A stretch of DNA of 64,000 bases from Stackebrandtia nassauensis DSM 44728. GTDB taxonomy: Bacteria; Actinomycetota; Actinomycetes; Mycobacteriales; Micromonosporaceae. Both the position numbers and the translations under genes were made by a program. The notes below the pieces were generated by a model, which was not told the origin of the DNA, ran no database searches, and saw only the letters and a program-made list of their open reading frames with translations. This document shows, one piece after another, positions 36,490 through 45,130 of this stretch; within the stretch, counting starts at the first letter, position 1; each line of letters starts with the position of its first letter. Where the stretch lies: positions 4,774,001-4,838,000 of the forward strand of contig NC_013947.1 in assembly GCF_000024545.1 (NCBI RefSeq), written 5' to 3'.

Positions 36490-36550
36490 CCGCGACGGCG
36501 GTTCGTCGTCCGCGCCGAGCATTAGCCACGGACTCCCGCCGCCGTCGCGG
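36490..36550. terminator. Possible bidirectional terminator
   Basis: 12-bp arms CCGCGACGGCGG (36490–36501) and CCGCCGTCGCGG (36539–36550) separated by 37 bases, followed by CGTTTTGG. It lies between the convergent SDR and DUF2218 genes. Confidence 0.5.
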
Positions 36551-36568
36551 CGTTTTGGCCGCGTCCGG

Positions 36569-36856
36569 TCAGGACGCGGGTCGCCACTCCACCGACAGGC
36601 CCTCGCGGCTGGCGAACCGCTCCAGGTGGTCGGCCACAACGTGTTCGACCCGGCCGAGCATCTCGGCGTCGGGTGCCTCGACGTCGATGACCAGCGCGTC
36701 GGTCTCGGCGGTCATCCGGCATTGGCCGAAGCCGAAGTCCGTGTGACCACTGTGTTCGTCATATGTGGAGTCGGCCTTGTGACCGAAGTGCGAGCTCAGT
36801 TGTTTGAGGTACCGGGCGGCGCGCGGTGTCGCCACCCGGGCGTGCGCTGCGGGCAC
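36569..36856 (-). CDS. DUF2218 protein, siderophore-locus associated
   Basis: 95-aa soluble protein matching DUF2218: 'ARVATPRAARYLKQLSSHFGHK' region at the N-terminus and 'VVADHLERFASREGLSVEW' region at the C-terminus. The family is often found beside iron-siderophore genes; its role is unknown (possibly siderophore or iron handling). The GTG start shares its G with the TAG stop of the siderophore-binding protein, so the two are translationally coupled and under the same iron box. Confidence 0.82.
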   Translation of the reverse strand: MPAAHARVATPRAARYLKQLSSHFGHKADSTYDEHSGHTDFGFGQCRMTAETDALVIDVEAPDAEMLGRVEHVVADHLERFASREGLSVEWRPAS

Positions 36857-37809
36857 TACTTCTTACCCAGGTTCTTGACAACGTCGTCGATGACCTGGAG
36901 CGAGGCCAGCGGGCCGCCGCGCGAGGTCCACAGGGTCCCGTCGACCTCGACGAAGTGGTCCTTCTTGACCGCGTCCAGTTCGGAGAAGGCGGAGTCCTTC
37001 TTGGCCTCCTTCAGCGCCTTCTCGGCGCCGGGTTGCAGCGTGCCGACGAACAGCCAGTCGGCGTCGATACGGGGCAGGTTCTCCAGGCTCAACGGGTCGG
37101 TGTGCGCGAAGCCGGGTTCCTGCTGGTCCTTGGGGCGCTTGAGTCCCAGGTCCTGGATCACCAGCGACGCGAAGGCCTCGTTCTGCATGATGCCGGGGCC
37201 GTCGGGGTTCCAGCGGACGATGCTGACGGTGGATTTCGCGTTGTCGCCGAGTTTGCCCTGCGCCTCTTCGACCTTCGACTCGTATTCGGTCAGCCAGGTC
37301 TCGCCGTCCTTCTTGGCGCCGACGACGTCGGCGATCTTGGTGAAGGCCTCGGTCCATTCGTCGTCGAGCTTGTAGGTGACGACGGTGGCCGGTACCAGTT
37401 CGCGCAGCTTCTCCAGCTGCTTCTCGTCCTGGGCGCCGCCGAACAGCACCAGGTCGGGGTCGAGTTCGACGATCTTGTCGACGGTGGGCTTGCCGACGTC
37501 GCCGACGACTTCGATGTCGGCGGCCTTGTCACCCAGATAGGCGGGCGGCGTCTTCTGGCCGCGGCCGTTGACGGTGCCGACCGGCGTGATGTCGAGCGCC
37601 AGCAGCGAGTCGAGGTCCTGTTCGGACAGCGCCACGATGCGTTCGGGCTCCTTGGGGACCTTGATCTTGGCGCCGGTGGCGTCGGTGACGCTGCGGGTTT
37701 CCTTTTCCTCGCCGGTGTCCGCGTTGCCCTCGGGACTGGCACACGCCGACACCGCTAGCAGCGAAGCCAGGAGGACTCCCGCCAGACGCACGGAGGTAGA
37801 TATGCGCAT
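36856..37809 (-). CDS. Iron-siderophore substrate-binding lipoprotein
   Basis: 317-aa FeuA/FepB-like binding protein of the siderophore importer. Lipobox LAVSAC (Cys near residue 23) after a signal peptide anchors it to the outer face of the membrane. Class III binding-protein fold with 'RIVALSEQDLDSLLALDI', 'PTVDKIVELDPDLVLFGG' and a long connecting helix. It is transcribed away from the permease genes; a DtxR/IdeR box lies 66 bp upstream of its start. It presumably receives the ferri-catecholate made by the adjacent operon (inference). Confidence 0.93.
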   Translation of the reverse strand: MRISTSVRLAGVLLASLLAVSACASPEGNADTGEEKETRSVTDATGAKIKVPKEPERIVALSEQDLDSLLALDITPVGTVNGRGQKTPPAYLGDKAADIEVVGDVGKPTVDKIVELDPDLVLFGGAQDEKQLEKLRELVPATVVTYKLDDEWTEAFTKIADVVGAKKDGETWLTEYESKVEEAQGKLGDNAKSTVSIVRWNPDGPGIMQNEAFASLVIQDLGLKRPKDQQEPGFAHTDPLSLENLPRIDADWLFVGTLQPGAEKALKEAKKDSAFSELDAVKKDHFVEVDGTLWTSRGGPLASLQVIDDVVKNLGKK

Positions 37810-37875
37810 GAGTAGTTCTTTCCTGTGATCGGGACGGTGGCCACGTGCGGTGGTGTCCGCCGGGGCGCTCGGGCA

Positions 37876-37894
37876 TTAGGTTAGCCTCACCTAA
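37876..37894. promoter_or_regulatory. DtxR/IdeR iron box, divergent
   Basis: TTAGGTTAGCCTCACCTAA matches the remembered consensus TTAGGTTAGGCTAACCTAA at 17 of 19 positions. Its last A is the first base of the permease ATG, so repressor binding would cover the transcription start of a leaderless or nearly leaderless message. It also lies in the control region of the divergent lipoprotein gene. Iron-replete repression of both is inferred. Confidence 0.92.
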
Positions 37895-38943
37895 TGTTCC
37901 GCTCCGCAGCCGGGTCGCGACCGAGACCCTCACCCCTGGTCGCCGCCTTCGCGATCGCCGTCATCCTGTGTGGACTGATGGTGGCGTCCCTGCTCGTCGG
38001 CGGCGGCGATGTCGGCGTCGGCCGGTCGCTTGCGTTCCTGCTGGGTGACACGGGCGCCCGGGCCGACGAACACCTGGCGATGGTCGTGACCCAACTGCGG
38101 TTCCCGCGCACCATAGTCGCCATTATTACCGGAATCTCACTGGGAATCGCCGGTTGCGTCCTTCAGACGGTAACCCGCAATCCCTTGGCCGAAACGGGTT
38201 TGCTCGGCGTTAACGCCGGGGCCGCGCTGGCCGTCGTCGCGGGCATCAGCCTGCTGGCCGCCGACACCGCCCCGGCGCTGCTGGGCCTGGCGCTGTGCGG
38301 GGCACTGGCCGCCAGCGCCGTCGTGCTGCTGGTGGCCTCGGGCGCCAAACTGTCGCCGCTGCGGTTGGTGCTGGCCGGGGTGGCGCTGTCGGCGACGTTC
38401 CGAGGCGCCACGTCCTATCTGCTCATGTCGGACGGCGCCGCCTACGACCGGTACCGGTTCTGGGTACTGGGATCACTGTCGGGAGTGGATCTCGTCCAGG
38501 TGTACTGGGTGCTGCCCGCCGTGGCCGGCGGGCTGCTCCTGGTGCTGCTGCTGATCCGGCCGCTGGCGGCACTGTCGCTGGGCGACGACATCGCCGCGGG
38601 GCTCGGCCACCGACCGCGACGCACCCGGATCCTGGCCGCCGCGGCGGTGACCCTCCTGACCGGAGCGTCGGTCGCGCTGTGCGGGCCGATCGCGTTTTTG
38701 GGACTGCTGGCGCCGCACCTGGCCCGGTCGCTGACCGGCCCCAACCTGGCCCGACAGCTGTTGCTGTCGGGGGTGTTCGGCGCCGGGATCATGATCGCCG
38801 CCGACGTCGCCGCGCGCGTGGTCATCGCGCCCTACGAGGCGCCGGTCAGCGTGCTGCTGGCCGTCATCGGCGGCCCGGTGCTGATCCTCATCGTCCGATC
38901 CCGCCGCATCCTGACGCTGCGAGTGCCCGGAGGTGCCGCGTGA
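37894..38943 (+). CDS. FecCD-family siderophore ABC permease (subunit 1)
   Basis: 349-aa inner-membrane permease with about nine to ten helices. Family motifs include 'LRFPRTIVAIITGISLGIAG', 'RNPLAETGLLGVNAGA' and the EAA-like 'GPIAFLGLLAPHLARSL' loop that contacts the ATPase. ATG at 37894, which overlaps the iron box; no other start codon is available before the first helix. The stop overlaps the next gene by GTGA. Confidence 0.95.
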   Translation: MFRSAAGSRPRPSPLVAAFAIAVILCGLMVASLLVGGGDVGVGRSLAFLLGDTGARADEHLAMVVTQLRFPRTIVAIITGISLGIAGCVLQTVTRNPLAETGLLGVNAGAALAVVAGISLLAADTAPALLGLALCGALAASAVVLLVASGAKLSPLRLVLAGVALSATFRGATSYLLMSDGAAYDRYRFWVLGSLSGVDLVQVYWVLPAVAGGLLLVLLLIRPLAALSLGDDIAAGLGHRPRRTRILAAAAVTLLTGASVALCGPIAFLGLLAPHLARSLTGPNLARQLLLSGVFGAGIMIAADVAARVVIAPYEAPVSVLLAVIGGPVLILIVRSRRILTLRVPGGAA

Positions 38944-39965
38944 GACCACCCGGAACCCTGCTGCTGCGCGCCCGCGGCGTCTCACTGCTGCTGCCGGTGC
39001 GGCCGGTACTGGTCACCGCCGCGTTGTGCCTGGCGCTGTTCGCGTCCTGCGCGCTGTCGGTGGCCGTCGGCAATGGACACACCACCGGCATGCGGGCGGT
39101 GGCGGCGCTGTTCACCGCCGAGGACGTCGGCGCCTGGCGGATCGTCAACCTGCTGCGGCTGCCGCGATTCGTGGCCGGGGCGCTGGCGGGCGCGGCCCTG
39201 GGCGCCGCCGGTTGCCTGATCCAGACGCTGGCGCGCAACCGGCTGGCCACCCCGGACCTGGTGGGCGTCACCGACGGCGCCACCGTCGGGGTGCTGCTGT
39301 CAGTGCTGGGAACTTCCGCCGGAACCCTGGGCGCCTGGTGGGCCGGACCGGCCGGGGCCATGGCCGCCGCAGCACTCGTGATGCTGCTGGCGGGCGGCTT
39401 GGGCACCACCGGTTACCGGATCCTCGTCGTCGGCGTCGGCCTGTCGGTGGCCATCGACTCGATCACCGAACTGGTGTTGGCCCGTCAGAACCTGCACGCC
39501 GCCCAAGGGTTGCTGACCTGGACGCTGGGCTACCTCAACGGCCGCGACTACGCCTCGGCGCTGCCGGTCCTGATCGGACTGGCGGTGCTGATCCCGGTGG
39601 CGGTGCTGTGTTCGGCGCGGCTGCGGGCGCTGCACTTCGGCGACGACACCGCGTCCACTCTGGGGGTGTCACCGGGCGCGACCCGGGCGCTGGCGCTGCT
39701 GATCGCGGTGCTGCTGGCCGGACTGGCCGTCGGGGTCGCCGGACCGATCGCGTTCGTGGCCATGGCCGCGCCGGTGTTGGCGTCCTATATGTCCGGACGG
39801 TCCCGGGTTCCGGTGCTCGTCGCGGCCCTGGCCGGTGCGGTGCTGGTCAGCCTCGCCGACACGCTGGGGCGCGGCCTGGGTGAGGTCGAGATCCCGGTGG
39901 GCGTGCTGACCAGCCTGCTGGGCGGGCCGTTTCTGTTGTGGGTGCTACTGACCAGGAAGGTGTAG
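38940..39965 (+). CDS. FecCD-family siderophore ABC permease (subunit 2)
   Basis: 341-aa second permease subunit, pairing with the preceding one as a heterodimer. 'LRLPRFVAGALAGAALGAAG', 'RNRLATPDLVGVTDGA' and 'GPIAFVAMAAPVLASYM' mark the family. GTG start at 38940 inside the upstream stop codon. The ATPase follows three bases after its stop. Confidence 0.95.
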   Translation: MRPPGTLLLRARGVSLLLPVRPVLVTAALCLALFASCALSVAVGNGHTTGMRAVAALFTAEDVGAWRIVNLLRLPRFVAGALAGAALGAAGCLIQTLARNRLATPDLVGVTDGATVGVLLSVLGTSAGTLGAWWAGPAGAMAAAALVMLLAGGLGTTGYRILVVGVGLSVAIDSITELVLARQNLHAAQGLLTWTLGYLNGRDYASALPVLIGLAVLIPVAVLCSARLRALHFGDDTASTLGVSPGATRALALLIAVLLAGLAVGVAGPIAFVAMAAPVLASYMSGRSRVPVLVAALAGAVLVSLADTLGRGLGEVEIPVGVLTSLLGGPFLLWVLLTRKV

Positions 39966-39968
39966 ACA

Positions 39969-40745
39969 GTGAAGCTGTCCGTCAAGGACCTGTGCGCGTC
40001 CTACCCGGGTGTCAAGGCGGTGTCCGGAGTGGACCTGGAGGTGGAGCCGGGGACGGTGGTGGCGATCGTGGGCCCCAACGGTTGCGGGAAGTCCACACTG
40101 CTGCGCAGTGTCGCCCGGCTGCACAAACCCGACTCGGGTTCGGTGACCGTCGACGGCGACGAGGTGTGGAGCCTGCGGCCCCGCGCCGCCGCCACCCGGC
40201 TGGCGCTGCTGCCGCAGTCCCCGATCGCGCCGGAGGCCATCACCGTGGCGGGTCTGGTCGCCTATGGACGGCACCCGCACCAGGGCCTGTTCCGGCAGTG
40301 GTCGCGCGCCGACGCCGAGGCCGCCGACCGGGCGCTGGCCGCCACCGGCGTGGCCGAGCTGGCGAACCGTCGACTGGAGACACTGTCGGGCGGACAGCGG
40401 CAGCGCTGCTGGCTGGCGATGACGCTGGCGCAGGAGACGCCGATCCTGCTGCTGGACGAACCCACCAGTGCCCTGGACCTGGGGCACGCGGTGGAGACGC
40501 TGCACGTGATCCGGCAGGTCGCGGCGCGGGGCCGCAGCGTCGTCATGGTGCTGCACGACCTGGGAGCGGCGGCGCGCTACGCCGACGTGCTGGTGGCCAT
40601 AAAGGACGGTGAGGTGGTGGCGAACGGCGACCCGCGCGTCGTGGTCACCTCCGAGTTGGTGCGGCGGTTGTACGACGTCGAGGCCGACATCCTCACCGCT
40701 CCGGGGGATGGCGCCCCGGTGGTGGTGCCCCGGGCGGAGGCGTGA
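39969..40745 (+). CDS. Siderophore ABC transporter ATP-binding protein
   Basis: 258-aa FepC/FhuC-like ATPase. Walker A GPNGCGKST, Q-loop in 'ALLPQSPIAPEAITV', signature LSGGQRQRCWLAMTLAQ, Walker B ILLLDEPTSALDLGH and switch His in VMVLHDL are intact. 'LVAYGRHPHQ' is typical of the iron-siderophore group. GTG start at 39969. Completes the import operon 37894–40745. Confidence 0.95.
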   Translation: MKLSVKDLCASYPGVKAVSGVDLEVEPGTVVAIVGPNGCGKSTLLRSVARLHKPDSGSVTVDGDEVWSLRPRAAATRLALLPQSPIAPEAITVAGLVAYGRHPHQGLFRQWSRADAEAADRALAATGVAELANRRLETLSGGQRQRCWLAMTLAQETPILLLDEPTSALDLGHAVETLHVIRQVAARGRSVVMVLHDLGAAARYADVLVAIKDGEVVANGDPRVVVTSELVRRLYDVEADILTAPGDGAPVVVPRAEA

Positions 40746-40810
40746 GTCGCCGCCGAACGTTTCAGCGAATTCTCCGAGCGGGACCGCCCCCGAGGACGGC
40801 CGGTTCGATG

Positions 40811-40850
40811 GGTTAGCCTAGGCTCAGCCCATTAGGTTAGGCTTACCTAA
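40811..40850 (+). promoter_or_regulatory. IdeR iron box (plus adjacent degenerate site) before the DHB operon
   Basis: TTAGGTTAGGCTTACCTAA at 40832–40850 matches the iron-box consensus at 18 of 19 positions, 22 bp before the dhbA ATG. Just upstream, 40811–40829 contains GGTTAGCCTAGGCTCAGCC with a perfect AGCCTAGGCT core, a possible second, weaker site. Iron-dependent repression of the whole siderophore operon is inferred. Confidence 0.9.
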
Positions 40851-40872
40851 ATTCACTTAAAGGAGTCGTCTC

Positions 40873-41619
40873 ATGTCCTTGCGCTCGCTGACCGGCCGGG
40901 TCGCCCTGGTCACCGGCGCCGCGTCGGGTATCGGAGCCGCGACCGTGGCCGCCTTGCGGGACAACGGAGTCCGCGTCGCCGCCTGCGACATCGCCCCCGA
41001 CGCCGACGACAAGGACGGCTTCGCGCTCGACGTCACCGACGCCGAGGCCGTCGAGACGGTGGTCGCCGAGGTCTCCAGCCAACTCGGCGAGATCGACATC
41101 CTCGTGAACGTCGCCGGAATCCTGCGGACCGGAACCCTGCTGGACACCACCGCGAAGGACTGGAACGACACCTTCGCGGTCAACTCCACCGGCGTGTTCC
41201 TGGTGACCAAGGCGGTCACCACCCGCATGGTGCGGCGCGGGAGCGGCAGCGTCGTCACCGTCGCCTCCAACGCCGGTGGCGTGCCCCGCGTCGGCATGGG
41301 CGCCTACCCCGCCAGCAAGGCCGCCGCGGCCCACCTCACCCGCTGCTTCGGCCTGGAACTGGCCGAGCACGGCATCCGCTGCAACATCGTCGCTCCCGGC
41401 TCGACCGACACCCCGATGTTCCGGTCGATGTGGACGACCGGCGACGGCGCCGCCGCCGCGGTGGCCGGAGACCCCGGCAAGCACCGCCTCGGCATCCCGT
41501 TGCGCAAGATCGCCTCGGCCGAGGAGGTCGCGCGGGTCGTGACCTTTTTGGCCTCCGACGACGCCAGCCACCTGACCATGCAGGAACTGTATGTCGACGG
41601 TGGCGCCTCGCTTCGCTGA
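40873..41619 (+). CDS. dhbA: 2,3-dihydro-2,3-dihydroxybenzoate dehydrogenase
   Basis: NAD-dependent short-chain dehydrogenase (EntA/DhbA) of 248 aa that oxidises 2,3-diDHB to 2,3-dihydroxybenzoate. TGAASGIG cofactor motif (about 15–22), NVAG, Ser in 'VTVASNAG' and YxxxK in 'AYPASKAAA'. The C-terminal 'LGIPLRKIAS...FLASDDASHLTMQEL' run matches EntA closely. First gene of the siderophore operon, with an AAAGGAG site and the iron box immediately upstream. Confidence 0.94.
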   Translation: MSLRSLTGRVALVTGAASGIGAATVAALRDNGVRVAACDIAPDADDKDGFALDVTDAEAVETVVAEVSSQLGEIDILVNVAGILRTGTLLDTTAKDWNDTFAVNSTGVFLVTKAVTTRMVRRGSGSVVTVASNAGGVPRVGMGAYPASKAAAAHLTRCFGLELAEHGIRCNIVAPGSTDTPMFRSMWTTGDGAAAAVAGDPGKHRLGIPLRKIASAEEVARVVTFLASDDASHLTMQELYVDGGASLR

Positions 41620-41650
41620 CACACCCCTTTCACCCCTTTGGAGTGTTCAC

Positions 41651-42796
41651 ATGCACCTGGTAGACGAGTACCGCCCCGGATCCAGCTTCTTCTTCGACAC
41701 CGGCAGCCGGTCGCTGTTGACCCACGGCAGCGCCATCGTGCTGCCCGGCCGGGGCGGCCTGGCCCCGGCGCGGGCCGACACCGTGCTGCGGGCACTGGGC
41801 GGCGACCAGCTGCTGGTCGGCGCGGTTCCGTTCAGCGACACCGAACCGGCGCAACTGCTCGTCCCGGACGTCTACCGGTGGGGGCCGGGCCTGGCGGGCG
41901 CCGAGGCCGCGCCGACGCACTCGCACGACACCCCGGCACTGTGCGAACCGCCGCCGCAGCACTACCGCGACGCGGTCGCGACGGCCCTGGCCGACATCGA
42001 CGCCACCGAACTGTCGAAAGTGGTGCTGGCCCGCAGTCTGCGCATCGGCCTGGACGCCCCGGTCGACATCCCGGCGGTGCTGCGGCAGTTGCGGCACCGG
42101 CAGCGGCGCGGTTACGTGTTCGCCTGCCCGCTGCCCGAGCAGCGCGACCTGGTGGGCGGCAGCCCGGAACTGTTGGTGTCGCGCAACGGGGACGTCGTCA
42201 CCGCGCATCCGTTGGCCGGGTCCCGGCCGCGCTCGGGTGACCCCCGGGTGGACACGGCGCGCGGCGCCGAACTGCTCGCGTCCGAAAAGGACCGTCGCGA
42301 GCACGCGGTGGTCGTCGACGCCATCGCCCGGTCGCTGGACCCGTACTGCGCCGAGCTTTCGGCGCCCTCGACACCCGAGATCGTGTCCACCGGGCACATG
42401 CTGCACCTGGGCACCCGCGTCACCGGCAGGCTGCGCGACCCGCTGCCGTCCGCGCTGAGCCTGGCCGCCGCGCTGCACCCGACCCCGGCCGTGTGCGGCA
42501 CCCCGACCGCCACCGCCCGCGAGGCCATCGCCCGGCTGGAGGGCTTCGACCGGGGCTTCTACTCCGGGATGGTCGGCTGGTGCGACTCTGCGGGCAACGG
42601 CGAATGGGCCGTGACCATCCGCTGCGCCGAGATCGGCGCGCGCGACGTCCGGCTGTTCGCCGGGGCGGGCATCGTCGCCGGTTCCGATCCGGCCGCCGAA
42701 CTCGCCGAGACCGAGGCCAAACTCCAGACCATGCTCAGCGCGCTGGGCCACACCGGAAAGGTCGTCGATGAACGCGCCGTTCACGCCATGGCCTGA
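41651..42796 (+). CDS. dhbC: Isochorismate synthase
   Basis: Chorismate-to-isochorismate isomerase of 381 aa (EntC/DhbC), first committed step to DHB. Catalytic Lys in 'ELSKVVLARSL'; 'GSPELLVSRNGDVVTAHPLA', 'LHPTPAVCGTPT' and 'GFYSGMVGWCDSAGNGEW' are family signatures, the last distinguishing isochorismate synthases from anthranilate synthase. ATG at 41651 with TTTGGAG upstream. The end overlaps dhbE by 29 bp. Confidence 0.94.
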   Translation: MHLVDEYRPGSSFFFDTGSRSLLTHGSAIVLPGRGGLAPARADTVLRALGGDQLLVGAVPFSDTEPAQLLVPDVYRWGPGLAGAEAAPTHSHDTPALCEPPPQHYRDAVATALADIDATELSKVVLARSLRIGLDAPVDIPAVLRQLRHRQRRGYVFACPLPEQRDLVGGSPELLVSRNGDVVTAHPLAGSRPRSGDPRVDTARGAELLASEKDRREHAVVVDAIARSLDPYCAELSAPSTPEIVSTGHMLHLGTRVTGRLRDPLPSALSLAAALHPTPAVCGTPTATAREAIARLEGFDRGFYSGMVGWCDSAGNGEWAVTIRCAEIGARDVRLFAGAGIVAGSDPAAELAETEAKLQTMLSALGHTGKVVDERAVHAMA

Positions 42797-44321
42797 GGAC
42801 ATCGCCGCCGACTACCGCGACCAGGGACTGTGGACGGGAGAGCCGTTCTCGCTGCTGCTGGAACGGTTGGCCGCCAAGCACGGTGACCGGGTCGCCGTTA
42901 CCGACGGCGACTGCTGGCTGTCGTACGAGTCGCTGCTGGAGCGCTCCCGGCGGGTGGCCGCCGGACTGCACCAGCGGGGTCTGCGGCCGGGTGACATCGT
43001 CGTGATGCAGGCGGCCAACACCAGCGAATACCTCGTGGTGTTGTTCGCGTTGTTCCGGCTAGGCGTGGCACCGGTGTGCGCGCTACCGGCGCACCGCGAG
43101 GCCGAGATCGGTTACTTCGCCGAGCACACCAAGGCCGCGGCCTACCTGCATCCCGGTGGCGCCGAGTACGACCGCATCGCCGCGAGTCTCGACGTCACGC
43201 ACGTGTGGACCGTCGAGCAGGCCGCCAAGACCTACGCCGACCCGGCGGGGCTGCCACCCGCCCCCCGTGGCGGGGATCTGGCGCTGCTGCAACTGTCGGG
43301 CGGCTCCACCGGGGTGCCGAAACTGATTCCGCGCACCCACGACGACTACCTCTACAGTGTCCGCGTCGCCGCCGAGGTCTGCGAACTGACACCGGCCACG
43401 GTGTACCTGTGCGCGTTGCCGGTGGCGCACAACTTCCCACTGTCCTCCCCCGGCGTGCTGGGGGTGCTGTACGCGGGCGGCACCGTCGTGATGGCCCCCG
43501 ATCCCAGTCCCGACACCGTTTTCCCGCTCATCGTGTCCGAGGGCGTCACCATGACCGCGGTGGTGCCGGCGCTGGCGCTGACCTGGCTGCGGGCCGCCGA
43601 GGCCCGGGGCGCGGAACTGCCGAGCCTGGAGGTGTTGCAGGTCGGCGGGGCCCGGCTGGGCGACGCCGACGCCGAACGGGTGACGCCGGTGCTGGGCGCG
43701 AAACTGCAGCAGGTCTTCGGAATGGCCGAGGGCCTGGTCTGCTACACCCGGCTCGACGATCCCTTCGCGACGGTGTGCGCTACCCAGGGCCGTCCGGCCT
43801 CGGAGGCCGACGAGGTCCGCATCGTCGACGACGCCGACGAACCGGTGCCCGAAGGCCACAGTGGGCACCTGTTGACGCGCGGGCCCTACACGATCCGCGG
43901 CTACTACCGGGCCGATGCCCACAACGCCACCGCGTTCACGAGCGACGGTTTCTATCGCACCGGGGACCTGGTGCGCCGCACCGAAACCGGGCACCTCATC
44001 GTCACCGGCCGGGCCAAGGAGCAGATCAACCGGGGCGGCGAGAAGATCGCCACCGCCGAGATCGAGGAGCACCTGCGCACCCACCCCGGCATCCACGACG
44101 CGGCCCTGGTCGCCGTCCCCGACGACGCGCTGGGTGAACGCGCCTGCGCCTTCTGCGTCACCGACGGCGAACTGACCGCCAAACAGGTGCGCGCCCACCT
44201 TCGCGGCCGGGGCCTGGCCGCGTACAAGATCCCCGACCTCGTCCGCTTCGTCGCCAGCCTTCCCCGAACGCCCGTGGGAAAGATCGACAAGAACCGTCTA
44301 AAAGAGAGTGTGAATCTATGA
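42768..44321 (+). CDS. dhbE: 2,3-dihydroxybenzoate–AMP ligase
   Basis: 517-aa aryl-acid adenylating enzyme that activates DHB and loads the ArCP of dhbB. '[17 protein letters not shown]' is the P-loop, 'YRTGDLV' and '[14 protein letters not shown]' are core motifs and 'TPVGKIDKN' carries the C-terminal Lys. The pocket segment '[10 protein letters not shown]' has Asn and Ser at the positions equivalent to DhbE Asn235 and Ser240; salicylate-activating homologues usually have Cys at the latter, so DHB is favoured. Overlaps dhbC by 29 bp and dhbB by 4 bp. Confidence 0.95.
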   Translation: MNAPFTPWPEDIAADYRDQGLWTGEPFSLLLERLAAKHGDRVAVTDGDCWLSYESLLERSRRVAAGLHQRGLRPGDIVVMQAANTSEYLVVLFALFRLGVAPVCALPAHREAEIGYFAEHTKAAAYLHPGGAEYDRIAASLDVTHVWTVEQAAKTYADPAGLPPAPRGGDLALLQLSGGSTGVPKLIPRTHDDYLYSVRVAAEVCELTPATVYLCALPVAHNFPLSSPGVLGVLYAGGTVVMAPDPSPDTVFPLIVSEGVTMTAVVPALALTWLRAAEARGAELPSLEVLQVGGARLGDADAERVTPVLGAKLQQVFGMAEGLVCYTRLDDPFATVCATQGRPASEADEVRIVDDADEPVPEGHSGHLLTRGPYTIRGYYRADAHNATAFTSDGFYRTGDLVRRTETGHLIVTGRAKEQINRGGEKIATAEIEEHLRTHPGIHDAALVAVPDDALGERACAFCVTDGELTAKQVRAHLRGRGLAAYKIPDLVRFVASLPRTPVGKIDKNRLKESVNL

Positions 44322-45130
44322 GCATCCCCACCCTCGACATCTACCCGCTGCCGACCGAGGCGGAGCTGCCGAAGCCGCGGGTACCGTGGACCTTCGACCC
44401 GAACCGGGCCGCACTGCTGATCCACGACATGCAGCGGTACTTCCTCGACTTCTACGGCGAGGAGTTCGGCGAGCTCGTCGACAACATCGCGCAACTGCGC
44501 AAACTCGACCTGCCCACGTTCTACACGGCGCAACCGCCCAAACAGTCGCCGGACGAGCGCGGTCTGCTCAGTGACCGCTGGGGGCCGGGGATCCAGGACC
44601 GGGAGGACATCGTGGCGCCGCTCGCGCCCGCGTCGTCCGATGTGGTGCTCACCAAGCACCGCTACAGTGCCTTCCACCGCACCGATCTGGCCGAGCGGCT
44701 GGCCGCAGCGGGACGGGACCAGCTGATCATCACCGGCGTGTACGCCCACATCGGCATCACCGCCACCGCCTTGGACGCGTTCTCCCACGGCATCGAGACC
44801 TTCGTCATCGCCGACGCGATCGCCGACTTCGGCCGGGGCCGGCACGTCGCGGCGCTGGAGCACCTGTCGGCGACCTGCGCCGTCGTCACCACGCTGAACC
44901 GGTTGCTGGACAGCGGTTTCGGGCTGGCCGACGTGCGCGCGCAGGTGCTGGCGCTGCTGGACGAGCCCGCCGATGACGACGAGAACCTCATCGACGCCGG
45001 GCTCGACTCGATCCGGGTCATGGGCCTCATCGAGGACTGGAAGGAGCGCGGCCACAACGTGACCTTCGCCGACCTGGCCGCCGATCCCACCATCCGTGGG
45101 TTCCACGCCGCGCTCGAGGCGGCCCGATGA
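44318..45130 (+). CDS. dhbB: Isochorismatase with C-terminal aryl carrier domain
   Basis: Bifunctional 270-aa EntB/DhbB protein. Residues about 1–205 hydrolyse isochorismate to 2,3-diDHB and pyruvate: Asp in 'LLIHDMQRYFLDFY', Lys in 'VLTKHRYSAFH' and 'TGVYAHIGITATALDAF'. Residues about 207–268 are the ArCP, with phosphopantetheine Ser231 in NLIDAGLDSIRVMG. It needs a 4'-phosphopantetheinyl transferase, not present in this window. ATGA overlaps on both sides. Confidence 0.95.
   Translation: MSIPTLDIYPLPTEAELPKPRVPWTFDPNRAALLIHDMQRYFLDFYGEEFGELVDNIAQLRKLDLPTFYTAQPPKQSPDERGLLSDRWGPGIQDREDIVAPLAPASSDVVLTKHRYSAFHRTDLAERLAAAGRDQLIITGVYAHIGITATALDAFSHGIETFVIADAIADFGRGRHVAALEHLSATCAVVTTLNRLLDSGFGLADVRAQVLALLDEPADDDENLIDAGLDSIRVMGLIEDWKERGHNVTFADLAADPTIRGFHAALEAAR

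Noticed and set aside
42768-44321. Salicylate rather than DHB activation
   Set aside because: The pocket segment HNFPLSSPG has Ser where salicylate-specific ligases usually have Cys, and a complete DHB pathway is present.
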